From: Raineya orbicola | Lineage (GTDB): Bacteria > Bacteroidota > Bacteroidia > Cytophagales > Thermonemataceae | DNA length: 64,000 nt | Assembly: GCF_002843425.1 (NCBI RefSeq) | Contig: NZ_NKXO01000007.1 | Span: 1 to 64,000 of the forward strand | Direction: 5' to 3' | Shown: positions 1-6,931 of the stretch, in pieces | How positions within the stretch are numbered: position 1 is the first letter of the stretch | Layout: every line of letters starts with the position of its first letter | Program-made: the position numbers and the translations under genes | Notes under the pieces: generated by a model | Seen by the model: only the letters and a program-made list of their open reading frames with translations | What the model was told of the DNA's origin: nothing | Databases searched by the model: none

Positions 1-67
1 GACCATTTTTCACTACCTTTGTACCTTGACAATGAGGGCAGTTTACTTTTGTTAATACTTTAGACAT
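1..67 (-). CDS. IS1-family-like transposase N-terminus (partial, runs off the left edge)
   Basis: Reading leftward from an ATG at 65-67, 22 codons are open to the edge. They begin MSKVLTKV and then give CPHC followed by QGTKVVKNG. The CPxC-x5-VVKNG pattern is the first half of the N-terminal zinc ribbon of IS1 InsA-type transposases, which normally continues to a second CxxC outside the window. The gene points out of the window, so one IS end should lie in the non-coding DNA between 68 and about 290. I could not identify a terminal inverted repeat there. The assignment rests on 22 residues; a related zinc-ribbon transposase family would also fit. Confidence 0.55.
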   Translation of the reverse strand, partial: MSKVLTKVNCPHCQGTKVVKNG

Positions 68-290
68 ATTACAAAAATACGCCCTCTTTGTCTTTTACAA
101 AAATATCATACAATCTTTACCACAACCAAATTGTTTTTGCAAATTTAACATTTTACTTGAAAAAAACAAAATGTTTCTCAAAAAAATCGAGTAAAGGCAG
201 CAGTGGGTACGATGTAGTATGTATTCAGCAATTTCTTTAAGCGGTTTTCCTTGCGAAAAATTTTTTGAAAATTTTTTAAATAAAATCAAT

Positions 291-671
291 ATGACCACTT
301 TTTTAGAAGCTAAATCCAAACTTTTGCAGGCTTTTCAGGACTCTCTGCGAGTGGCAGGTGTAGAAACGCAAAAGTATTTGCAGGCAAAAATAGATGCACA
401 AACCGATACAAAAGGAAACCCCTACAAGCCAAGAACATACGAAACCCGCTTGCAGAAAGGCAAAAAAATCCTCAAAGACCGAAACAACCTCTACGATAGC
501 ATTGAGGTTTTAGAAATTAACTATGCCGAAATGAGCGTAAGCGTAGGTATCAATACGCCAGGCATTGCCGACTACGCCACAATCCACAACGAAGGAGGCG
601 AAATAGTAGTTACCGAAAAAATGAAAGCCTTTTTTTGGGCGAAATACTACGAAGCCGAAGTACAGACATAA
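291..671 (+). CDS. Phage virion morphogenesis (Mu gpG-like) protein, probably C-terminally shortened
   Basis: A 126-residue protein resembling the phage virion morphogenesis family (Mu gpG type), a head/tail-completion protein. Visible features are an N-terminal helix rich in Gln/Lys/Ala, the stretch KGNPYKPRTYETRLQKGKK, LKDRNNLYDSI, and YATIHNEGGEI followed by VTEKMKAFFWAKYYEA. Relatives recalled from Bacteroidota prophages continue with a basic segment and a proline/arginine-rich end, which is absent here. I chose the ATG at 291 because the in-frame codons upstream from 219 look non-conserved. No other phage genes lie nearby, so with the adjacent transposase fragment this looks like a prophage remnant. 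The family call is moderately sure; the truncation is an inference from memory of the family. Confidence 0.6.
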   Translation: MTTFLEAKSKLLQAFQDSLRVAGVETQKYLQAKIDAQTDTKGNPYKPRTYETRLQKGKKILKDRNNLYDSIEVLEINYAEMSVSVGINTPGIADYATIHNEGGEIVVTEKMKAFFWAKYYEAEVQT

Positions 672-746
672 AAATCAAACATTCCAACCAAAAACGCAAA
701 ATTTACACTTTTTTGTTAATGTTTTGTATTTGTGGGTGGTAAATTC

Positions 747-1277
747 TCACCTTTTCCGATAAGGCTTCTGCCCAACTACGTTTCCTGCGGGTTCGTAGTT
801 GCACACCCAAATCTCTTCATCTCCACAATAAGCCACACCACAACCTACTTTTTTGGTGTTTTCCCAAATGAGTTGTGTATAATGCCCACATTTACTCCAA
901 TGTCCGTTACATTCCAATTTTTCAAAATTGAAGTATTGTTTTTCTGCCGCCCAAGCATCAACGGCTTCTTGTGGCGAAGAACGCTTTGAACCCTTGTACC
1001 AATAGATATTTTCGCCATATTTATTGGTACTATGCTCTAATTCACAGCCCCTTTTTTTAAGTTCATCTGCCCATTTTTGGGCTACTCGGGCAAGTTCATT
1101 AGACCATTTGAGCGGAGGCAAGCCTAACTCCCTTCGCCAATAATTATGCCTTTCTGTAATTCCTTTCATCACTTCGGGTTCTTTGTCATCTTGCGATATT
1201 GCAGGGAAGCGATAATTTGCCCAAAAAGAAAAGCAAAGCATTACAGAAAAAATCAAGGTTATCGGTGTTTTTTTCAT
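747..1277 (-). CDS. CAP-domain (SCP/PR-1) secreted protein
   Basis: A 176-residue protein with an N-terminal hydrophobic signal segment (residues 4-20), then a compact CAP domain of the cysteine-rich secretory/PR-1 superfamily filling the rest. The diagnostic motifs are visible: HNYWRRELGLPPLKWS near the start of the domain, YGENIYW in the middle, GHYTQLIWENTKKVGCG, and the closing CNYEPAGNV. His and Glu positions of the CAP cavity (H in the first motif, E in YGEN, H in GHYTQ) are retained. Several cysteines suggest disulfides, consistent with export. Bacterial CAP proteins are poorly characterised, so no substrate can be given. It stands alone between the phage fragment and a divergently oriented membrane protein gene. 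Confidence 0.85.
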   Translation of the reverse strand: MKKTPITLIFSVMLCFSFWANYRFPAISQDDKEPEVMKGITERHNYWRRELGLPPLKWSNELARVAQKWADELKKRGCELEHSTNKYGENIYWYKGSKRSSPQEAVDAWAAEKQYFNFEKLECNGHWSKCGHYTQLIWENTKKVGCGVAYCGDEEIWVCNYEPAGNVVGQKPYRKR

Positions 1278-1341
1278 AGAAATTTTAGTTTTTTGGAGAA
1301 AAAATCCCTTAATTGCTAAAAAAACAAAATTACTGCCAAAA

Positions 1342-2298
1342 ATGGAAAAAAATCTTTCTTTTTTTCAAAAACGAGATTTGGGTGAAGTTATTGGTTTTTC
1401 ATTCAAATTTATTGGTAAAAACTTTTTACATTTTTTTGCAACTATTCTTATTACTCATCTACCTATTTTTGCCCTTATTTACTGGTTTGTAAATTCACTC
1501 TTTACCACCAACTTGATAGTTAATTTCTTTTCCGTGGTTGTGGAAAGTCCTGCTCAATTTTTTACTACCGTATTTATCTTTGGCTTCATAGGATTGCTTG
1601 CTTATACGTATAGTGTAAGCATTTTTCTAAATTATTATCTTTTAAGCGAAAACGATAGAAGCAAAAGACCAAGTATCATAGAGGTATTACAAGCCACGTT
1701 CCGAAATTATTACAGCGTATTCGTAACCTATGCCGTTTATGGCTTGCTTTTTTTAGTTTTAATGATAATAACTACATTTCTCAATTTTGCTCTTGTTAAA
1801 TTAAGTGGTGTTCTTTCTATTTTGTTCAACTTGTTTTTTTATGTTTTTTCCATTTTTATCAGTAATAGTTTGGCTCTTGTGGGAGCAGTAACTATCAAAG
1901 AACAAGCAACAGGAACAACTGCTCTCAAAAAATCTTGGAATTTAGTAAAAGGCTATTGGTGGCAAACTTTCGGTATTCGTGTGGTCGTAGCGATTTTAGC
2001 GTATCTCATTTTTTATGTTCTGATGTACCTTATGGGCTTATTTTTTATTGGTAATTCTTGGGATATTTTATTTGATGCAATTCGTGGTATGAGTAGTATA
2101 GAACAGATGCGAATGCTTACAATATTTTTTACTTTTTTACTATTTATGGTTTATTTATTTTTTTCTACATTTATGGAAACGGCAATGTTTGCTCAGTATG
2201 GCAATCTTTCAGAGCAGAAATATGGCTCTAATACACTTGCCGAAAAAGCCTCTAAATTGGGGCATCAACAAAAAGAAAATGAGGAAGAGGATTTTTAA
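1342..2298 (+). CDS. Polytopic membrane protein of unknown function
   Basis: A 318-residue integral membrane protein with about six hydrophobic segments (roughly residues 28-50, 68-92, 122-148, 155-185, 215-240 and 265-290) and a charged cytoplasmic tail ending in acidic residues. The start LGEVIGFSFKFIGKNF and the central sequence GTTALKKSWNLVKGYWWQTFG resemble the glycerophosphoryl-diester phosphodiesterase membrane-domain-like proteins. In those a helix pair is followed by an amphipathic 'SW.L..G..W...G' motif. No catalytic residues are visible, so no reaction is assigned. It is convergent with the NAD synthetase gene, whose end lies 8 bp away. Confidence 0.75.
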   Translation: MEKNLSFFQKRDLGEVIGFSFKFIGKNFLHFFATILITHLPIFALIYWFVNSLFTTNLIVNFFSVVVESPAQFFTTVFIFGFIGLLAYTYSVSIFLNYYLLSENDRSKRPSIIEVLQATFRNYYSVFVTYAVYGLLFLVLMIITTFLNFALVKLSGVLSILFNLFFYVFSIFISNSLALVGAVTIKEQATGTTALKKSWNLVKGYWWQTFGIRVVVAILAYLIFYVLMYLMGLFFIGNSWDILFDAIRGMSSIEQMRMLTIFFTFLLFMVYLFFSTFMETAMFAQYGNLSEQKYGSNTLAEKASKLGHQQKENEEEDF

Positions 2299-2305
2299 TT
2301 ATACA

Positions 2306-4282
2306 TCAAAAATCCTTTAAATCTTGTAACTCTTTGGCAAATCCACCTGAAAGTATCGGGAAGCGGCACCAGGTTTTGGGGTCAAGGTTTTTGTCGTCCA
2401 AATGAAAGCTGGGGGCATAACGCTCTCTTTTCCATTGATTTCTGCACCAAAGTTTGAAAAATTTATCAATCCACGCTTTGAGTTGAGAGCGTTCTGTTTG
2501 TGGGTGCTTTTGCTCCAAAAACAATAAGCACTCCACAGGCGAACGCTTATCGCGAATAGCCAGCTCTTCAATATCGTCCAAGATATGATAAGGCATCAAG
2601 TCGCCCTCATCAGTTTGTTTATGCTCTTTGGGACGAAGTTCGGCGGTAGGTTGTTGTTCATTGACATATCGCAAAGCAGAAATTTTATATTTGCCTTCAA
2701 CCCCTTCTTTTTCAAGCCAACGAAGCCACTGACGTAAATAATCTTTATCAATCCCTGCAATGGGCGAAAGTCCTCCCGAAGTATCGCCGTCCATTGTAGC
2801 ATAACCTACGGCGGCTTCAGAACGATTGGAAGTGGCAAGGAGCAAAGCATTTTTCAAATTAGCAAAAAACCATATACCCGGAGCCCTTACACGTGCCTGA
2901 ATGTTTTGCAAAGCAACATCATCAGTTTGCCAAGAGAGCTTTCTGCCGATAGCCTCCTCTACAATTCGGTGGTACTCCTTAACGATTTTATCAATATTGA
3001 GGTGGTGAAATTCTACATTGAGAGCTTGGGCTAATTTTTGGGCGGCATTGAAGGTAACTTCACCGCTATTTTCAGTGGCTTGGTAAGCAGTAGTAATGAG
3101 CTTTTGAGCAATTTCATCAGCATTTTGGCAATTTTGAATTTCCTTAAAATAGAAGAGCTTTTGTAAAAAACCTTCTAAACCAAGCTCTTGAATACCAAAA
3201 TCAATTAGCATACGGCACAAACAAGTAATTGCTGATGAATCTGCCCCACCACTTAAAGAAATCACAAAACCACGGGAAAAACTTTTCCGCATATAATCAA
3301 ACAAACCAAGCATCATAGCACGCGTAAATTCCTCTTCTTTGATGTACTTGCTATGTTCCCAAGTAGCTTCTTGGGGGTGATTGGCTTCAGGTAAAATTTC
3401 GGGGTAATCAAAATCAATTTCTACGCAATTGCCGCCGTCTTCTACAACATCAAAGCTGTGCATCTGAATCTGCGAAAGACGCGTGAGGTTCAAATCAATA
3501 ATGGCAGAAGTTACATCAAAATCTTTGAAAGAAAGTCTTTCGCCAATAGCTAAAAGCGAGCCATTGTTGGCAATCAAAGCACCTCCATCATAGATAGCTC
3601 TACCTGCTTCATTTCCCAGTAGATTAGCATACACATAGCTCACCCCAAAGGCTCTTGAACCTTCCAAAACAAAACGCTTGCGAACTTCCAATTTACCAAA
3701 AGCAAAATGACTGGCACTCGGATTAAGAATAAGGTCAATGCCATAATGATACAACGCCCTCCCTGGACGATTAGCCACCCAAGCGTCTTCACAAATTTCA
3801 AAGCCAATTTTTACCCCGCCTACATTGAAATATAAATCTCCCACTTTATATTCTTTCCCTGCAATATTGATAAAAGCAAAGCCTTTTTGCGTCCAAGCTG
3901 TAAACCAACGTGGCTCGTAGTGGATACCATTACCTGCTAAAAACTTTTTAGCTACAAACCCCAAAATTTCGCCATTGGCAATCAAAGCGGCACAATTAAA
4001 TAGTTTATTCTGCACAAGCAAAGGCAAACCCACCGAAACTACCATATTTTTGGTGTAAGGCACTATTTTTTGCAAATACTCCATTGCTTTCTCGTGAGTA
4101 TTGTTGGCATAGAAAGCGTCCTCACAGCCGTAACCTGTTATGCAAAGTTCGGGCAGACACAGAATGCTTACTTTTTCTTTGCGAGCTTGCTCAATAGCTC
4201 CTATGATATGCTGAAAATTTTTTTCCCAGTCCAGAGGAGTTTGGTTCAAAACCGCCGCACCTACTCTGATAAGACGTAACAT
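2306..4282 (-). CDS. nadE: Glutamine-dependent NAD+ synthetase
   Basis: A 658-residue two-domain enzyme making NAD+ from nicotinic-acid adenine dinucleotide, ATP and glutamine, the last step of NAD synthesis. Residues 1-290 form a nitrilase-type glutaminase with the catalytic triad Glu45 (in LPELC), Lys112 or Lys113 (AKKF) and Cys164 (EICEDAW). Residues from about 310 form the ATP-pyrophosphatase synthetase with its P-loop SGGADSS at 344-350 and the later TSNRSE and GDLMPYH segments. Length and order match the long, glutamine-using form. The gene follows a nicotinamidase gene by 21 bp, so nicotinamide salvage and the final amidation are probably co-transcribed. Confidence 0.96.
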   Translation of the reverse strand: MLRLIRVGAAVLNQTPLDWEKNFQHIIGAIEQARKEKVSILCLPELCITGYGCEDAFYANNTHEKAMEYLQKIVPYTKNMVVSVGLPLLVQNKLFNCAALIANGEILGFVAKKFLAGNGIHYEPRWFTAWTQKGFAFINIAGKEYKVGDLYFNVGGVKIGFEICEDAWVANRPGRALYHYGIDLILNPSASHFAFGKLEVRKRFVLEGSRAFGVSYVYANLLGNEAGRAIYDGGALIANNGSLLAIGERLSFKDFDVTSAIIDLNLTRLSQIQMHSFDVVEDGGNCVEIDFDYPEILPEANHPQEATWEHSKYIKEEEFTRAMMLGLFDYMRKSFSRGFVISLSGGADSSAITCLCRMLIDFGIQELGLEGFLQKLFYFKEIQNCQNADEIAQKLITTAYQATENSGEVTFNAAQKLAQALNVEFHHLNIDKIVKEYHRIVEEAIGRKLSWQTDDVALQNIQARVRAPGIWFFANLKNALLLATSNRSEAAVGYATMDGDTSGGLSPIAGIDKDYLRQWLRWLEKEGVEGKYKISALRYVNEQQPTAELRPKEHKQTDEGDLMPYHILDDIEELAIRDKRSPVECLLFLEQKHPQTERSQLKAWIDKFFKLWCRNQWKRERYAPSFHLDDKNLDPKTWCRFPILSGGFAKELQDLKDF

Positions 4283-4303
4283 TGATTTGCGTTTTTAGAG
4301 TTA

Positions 4304-5089
4304 TTAAATCATTAGGTTGGATTTGGCAAACCCTAATCCCATTTCTTTTGCCTGTTTGTAAATAGGCTCTCCCAAATACCCAAGTCCTGTAACATCAGAC
4401 ATACAATCTTCTAAAATTACCATTTTACGAGCAACCTCAGGGGCAAATTCCATAGCCTGCAAAATACTTGTTGCCACACAATGCGATTTTGCTTCACCTG
4501 CTACGAAAATTTTATCAAATTTTGCTAATTTATCTAAAAGTTCCTGATTGAGTTGCGTTTCAGGGACATTTTCATCAGGAATTTGAGCGGCAAAAATGCC
4601 AAAATGTTCGCTATAAGGGTATGCTCCCTTATGAATAGTCTCATAATTTTTACCTGTGGCTTTGCACCAAGCCAGCACTACTTGCAGGATTTTCTCATCA
4701 ATTGATGCCCCCAAAGAACCTATGAGGCAATGTGGTGGCCATATAAAATGTGTAAATTTGCCTTGTGCTTCTAATTTTTCAAGGTATTCAAGGCTTTTTT
4801 CAGGCTGAAAGCGAGCTTTCCACTTGCCGTTTTTTACCTCTTCGGCTTTGATAGGTGTAAAAGGAGCAGGGTTTTTCTTTTGGGCATCTTCCCAAAAAGC
4901 GGGGTGAGCAATATCATTCCAAACGTGGTTGTCTATGCTCAAAAAAATCTGCTGAATTTGAAAAATATTGTTCTGAATAAACTTGGCAAGGCGTTCCATA
5001 TCTTTATCTGCTCCTTGCACGTATAAAGCCCCTTTGGGGTTGCAAAAATCATATTGAGCATCAATGATGAGCAGGGCGTTTTTGGGCAT
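4304..5089 (-). CDS. Isochorismatase-fold cysteine hydrolase, probable nicotinamidase
   Basis: A 261-residue member of the isochorismatase-like superfamily, probably nicotinamidase (nicotinamide to nicotinate plus ammonia, cytosolic). Visible residues fit the nicotinamidase active site: Asp10 in IDAQYDF, a metal-binding DxH (Asp53, His55), a further metal His120 in WPPHC, Lys154 in the HKG segment and the nucleophile Cys204 in GEAKSHCVATSI. The length is closer to the Pnc1-type enzymes than to the roughly 200-residue isochorismatases. Location directly upstream of the NAD synthetase gene (21 bp) supports a role in NAD salvage. Substrate specificity cannot be proved from sequence, so I give no gene symbol. 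Confidence 0.85.
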   Translation of the reverse strand: MPKNALLIIDAQYDFCNPKGALYVQGADKDMERLAKFIQNNIFQIQQIFLSIDNHVWNDIAHPAFWEDAQKKNPAPFTPIKAEEVKNGKWKARFQPEKSLEYLEKLEAQGKFTHFIWPPHCLIGSLGASIDEKILQVVLAWCKATGKNYETIHKGAYPYSEHFGIFAAQIPDENVPETQLNQELLDKLAKFDKIFVAGEAKSHCVATSILQAMEFAPEVARKMVILEDCMSDVTGLGYLGEPIYKQAKEMGLGFAKSNLMI

Positions 5090-5105
5090 ACTATCAGGTG
5101 TTTTT

Positions 5106-5137
5106 CAAAGGTAAAATTTTTACTAAAAAAAAGCAAT
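5106..5137 (-). promoter_or_regulatory. Predicted Bacteroidota-type promoter for the nicotinamidase-nadE operon
   Basis: On the minus strand the -7 element TACCTTTG lies at 5113-5106 and matches TAnnTTTG exactly. An ATTG (one mismatch to the -33 TTTG) lies at 5137-5134, with a 20-nt spacer. The -7 element ends about 16 bp before the start codon, giving a very short leader. Confidence 0.5.
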
Positions 5138-5190
5138 ATTTATCAAAGAACTTTTTATATTTGAAAAGTGTTTTGCGTTTGCCCAGTTGA

Positions 5191-5223
5191 GGATAAATAA
5201 AAAATTTTATCATTTTTTTATCC
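5191..5223. promoter_or_regulatory. Inverted GGATAAA/TTTATCC repeats, possible hicAB operator
   Basis: GGATAAA at 5191-5197 is mirrored by TTTATCC at 5217-5223, and a nested TTTATC at 5206-5211 makes a second, closer inverted pair. The block ends 9 bp before the hicA start codon, where a toxin-antitoxin autoregulator would be expected to bind. In this AT-rich context a chance match is possible, and the HicB here has no visible DNA-binding domain. Confidence 0.3.
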
Positions 5224-5232
5224 CAAATTATT

Positions 5233-5448
5233 ATGGCAAAAACCTTTAAGTTTAAAGAAATACTAAAAATTATAGAAAATGATGGTTGGTATCTTATAAG
5301 ACAGAAAGGAAGTCATCGGCAATACAAACATCCAAGTAAAAAAGGAATTGTAACATTGGCTGGAAAGCCGAATGACGATATACCACAAGGAACATTAAAC
5401 AGTATATTAAAACAAGCTCAAATAAATTTAGATGACATAAAAAGTTGA
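5233..5448 (+). CDS. hicA: HicA-family mRNA interferase toxin
   Basis: A 71-residue HicA toxin with a double-stranded-RNA-binding-like fold that cleaves mRNA when not neutralised. The family signature is complete: an N-terminal KFKEILKIIENDGW helix, then GSHRQYKHP at residues 26-34 with catalytic His28, then the strand VTLAGKPNDDIPQGTLNSILKQA ending in a helix. Length matches the family. hicB follows 28 bp downstream on the same strand, the usual toxin-first order. The catalytic His and the strand-loop motif are intact, so the toxin looks functional. Confidence 0.92.
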   Translation: MAKTFKFKEILKIIENDGWYLIRQKGSHRQYKHPSKKGIVTLAGKPNDDIPQGTLNSILKQAQINLDDIKS

Positions 5449-5476
5449 TATTTTTAATTTTATACTAATTAAAATT

Positions 5477-5695
5477 ATGAATAGCAAATATCTCGTAATT
5501 TTTGAAAAAAATCCTGATGGTGGTTACGGGGCTTACGTACCCGATTTGCCCGGTTGTGTCGCTGTTGGAGAAACCCATACAGAGGTATCACAACTTATTG
5601 AAGAGGCAATAAAATTTCATATTGAGGGGCTGTTGGAAGAGGGTCTAGAAATTCCCGAACCTACTTCTATTGAAAGCAAGTTGGTAGAAATATAA
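5477..5695 (+). CDS. hicB: HicB-family antitoxin (single-domain)
   Basis: A 72-residue HicB antitoxin that binds and inactivates HicA. It shows the partial RNase-H-like fold signature: YLVIFEKNPDGGYGAYVPDLPGC, then VAVGETHTEVSQLIEEAIKFHIEGL. It ends after that domain and carries no helix-turn-helix or ribbon-helix-helix, so repression of its own operon, if any, would need another mechanism. The stop codon overlaps the first base of a strong terminator hairpin, closing a two-gene operon. Confidence 0.92.
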   Translation: MNSKYLVIFEKNPDGGYGAYVPDLPGCVAVGETHTEVSQLIEEAIKFHIEGLLEEGLEIPEPTSIESKLVEI

Positions 5696-5720
5696 AAGAC
5701 GCCCTTTGTAAGGCGTCTTT
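5695..5720. terminator. Bidirectional intrinsic terminator between hicB and ompH
   Basis: A perfect 9-bp stem AAAGACGCC (5695-5703) / GGCGTCTTT (5712-5720) with an 8-base loop. The right arm runs into TTTATTTT for plus-strand transcripts. The A-rich left flank supplies U residues for the converging minus-strand transcript. It sits between two convergent genes. Confidence 0.85.
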
Positions 5721-5729
5721 ATTTTCAAA

Positions 5730-6341
5730 TTAACGAGGTTTTGTATTTGTATTAGGCTTAATATTTGGATTAGGGTTGGTATTATTATTAGTAGGTTTGA
5801 TGCTATTATTTTGTTGATTTGCAGGAGCAGGTGTGATTCCTAATTTTTTCAGTACAAGCCCCGAAACATCAAGAGAAGTATCTTCGGGTTCAAAAAGCAA
5901 AGCTTCTTTACGAATTACATAGGTAAAGCCATTTTCTTTGGCAACTTCTTTAAGTGTTTTTTCTAATTTCTCATTGATAGGAGCAAGCAATTTGTTTTGT
6001 TTTTGCATTATATCGCTTTCGGCTTTTTGCTGAAACTCTTGCAATTGTTGCTGACCCGTTTCAATTTCTTTAGCGAGAGCTTCGCGTGTAGGAGCCGCCA
6101 TTTTTTCACCTTCTTTTACATATCTTTCATATTTGGCTCGTAGTTCTGCTTCTTTGGCTTGAAGGTCTTTTTGAAGTTTTTCGGTATAGGCTTTTAAGTC
6201 GGCATCGGCGGCTTTGGCTTCGGGAAGTTGGGAAATAACGTAGGCGTAATCAAAATAACCAATTTTTACAGGGTTTTGAGCAAAGAGAGTAGAACCCCAA
6301 AATAGTGCAAATGCCAACACACCAATTCGTAAATGTTTCAT
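5730..6341 (-). CDS. OmpH/Skp-family periplasmic chaperone (second copy)
   Basis: A 203-residue Skp/OmpH-like protein. It has an N-terminal signal peptide (residues 1-21, ending LFAQ), then IGYFDYAYVISQLPEAKAADADL, a long charged coiled-coil region (about 45-115, many Gln/Lys/Glu), and the closing segment FTYVIRKEALLFEPEDTSLDVSGLVLKKLGI typical of Skp monomers. Skp chaperones carry unfolded outer-membrane proteins to the BAM complex. The last 30 residues are low complexity (Asn/Pro/Thr/Lys), an oddity compared with its neighbour. It is the last gene of the uppS-bamA-ompH-ompH string, 30 bp after the other copy. Confidence 0.93.
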   Translation of the reverse strand: MKHLRIGVLAFALFWGSTLFAQNPVKIGYFDYAYVISQLPEAKAADADLKAYTEKLQKDLQAKEAELRAKYERYVKEGEKMAAPTREALAKEIETGQQQLQEFQQKAESDIMQKQNKLLAPINEKLEKTLKEVAKENGFTYVIRKEALLFEPEDTSLDVSGLVLKKLGITPAPANQQNNSIKPTNNNTNPNPNIKPNTNTKPR

Positions 6342-6371
6342 TGTGATTTCAGTTTTTAGGTTTTTAGAAAA

Positions 6372-6923
6372 TTATTTGTTTCCTTTGTTTTTTTTCGGAT
6401 TATCTTCTTTATCTCCTAGCCCTAACTCCTCTAAAACGTAGTCGGTATAATCGTGAGTGGGGTCAAGATAAATAATGACAAAATCACTGGATTTATCAAA
6501 AATTGCTTGTAATTTCTGTTTTTTAGCTACTTTTTCCACAGCTTTATTAAGCTCTTCACGTACAGGATTGATAAGCTCTTGTTTTTTCAGAAAAATCAAT
6601 CCCTCGTAGCCGAAAGTACGTTGTTGTAATTCTTCTGCTTCTTTGCGTTTGGCTTCAATTTTCTTTTTGCGGTCGCGTTTCATATCGTCTGTGAGCAAAA
6701 GTTCTTCGGCAAGAAATTTTTGCTCCATATCACGCAATTCGGCGAACTTTTTATCTACTTCTTGTTGGGCTCTTTGAGCAAAATTATCCAATTCTTGCTG
6801 TGCCTTTTTGTACGAAGGCATTTTTTTCAGGATAAAGTTGGCATCAATAAAGCCATATTTTTGTGCAAAAATGCCAAAAGTATTTCCAAAAAGCAATAAA
6901 CTGACGAAAATAAGTTGTTTCAT
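6372..6923 (-). CDS. OmpH/Skp-family periplasmic chaperone (first copy)
   Basis: A 183-residue Skp/OmpH-like chaperone with signal peptide (about residues 1-20, ending FAQ). YGFIDANFILKKMPSYKKAQQEL follows, then a long amphipathic coiled coil of alternating Lys/Glu/Gln and a C-terminal strand region (LQAIFDKSSDFVIIYLDPTHDYTDYVLEELG). It lies 8 bp after bamA, which is the usual Bacteroidota arrangement and points to joint function in outer-membrane protein delivery. Two adjacent but diverged copies suggest distinct subunits or a mixed trimer, which is an inference. Confidence 0.94.
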   Translation of the reverse strand: MKQLIFVSLLLFGNTFGIFAQKYGFIDANFILKKMPSYKKAQQELDNFAQRAQQEVDKKFAELRDMEQKFLAEELLLTDDMKRDRKKKIEAKRKEAEELQQRTFGYEGLIFLKKQELINPVREELNKAVEKVAKKQKLQAIFDKSSDFVIIYLDPTHDYTDYVLEELGLGDKEDNPKKNKGNK

Positions 6924-6931
6924 TCCTTTGA

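Noticed and set aside
68-290. Terminal inverted repeat of the IS1-like element
   Set aside because: I looked for a repeat end or target duplication but cannot define one without the other end of the element.
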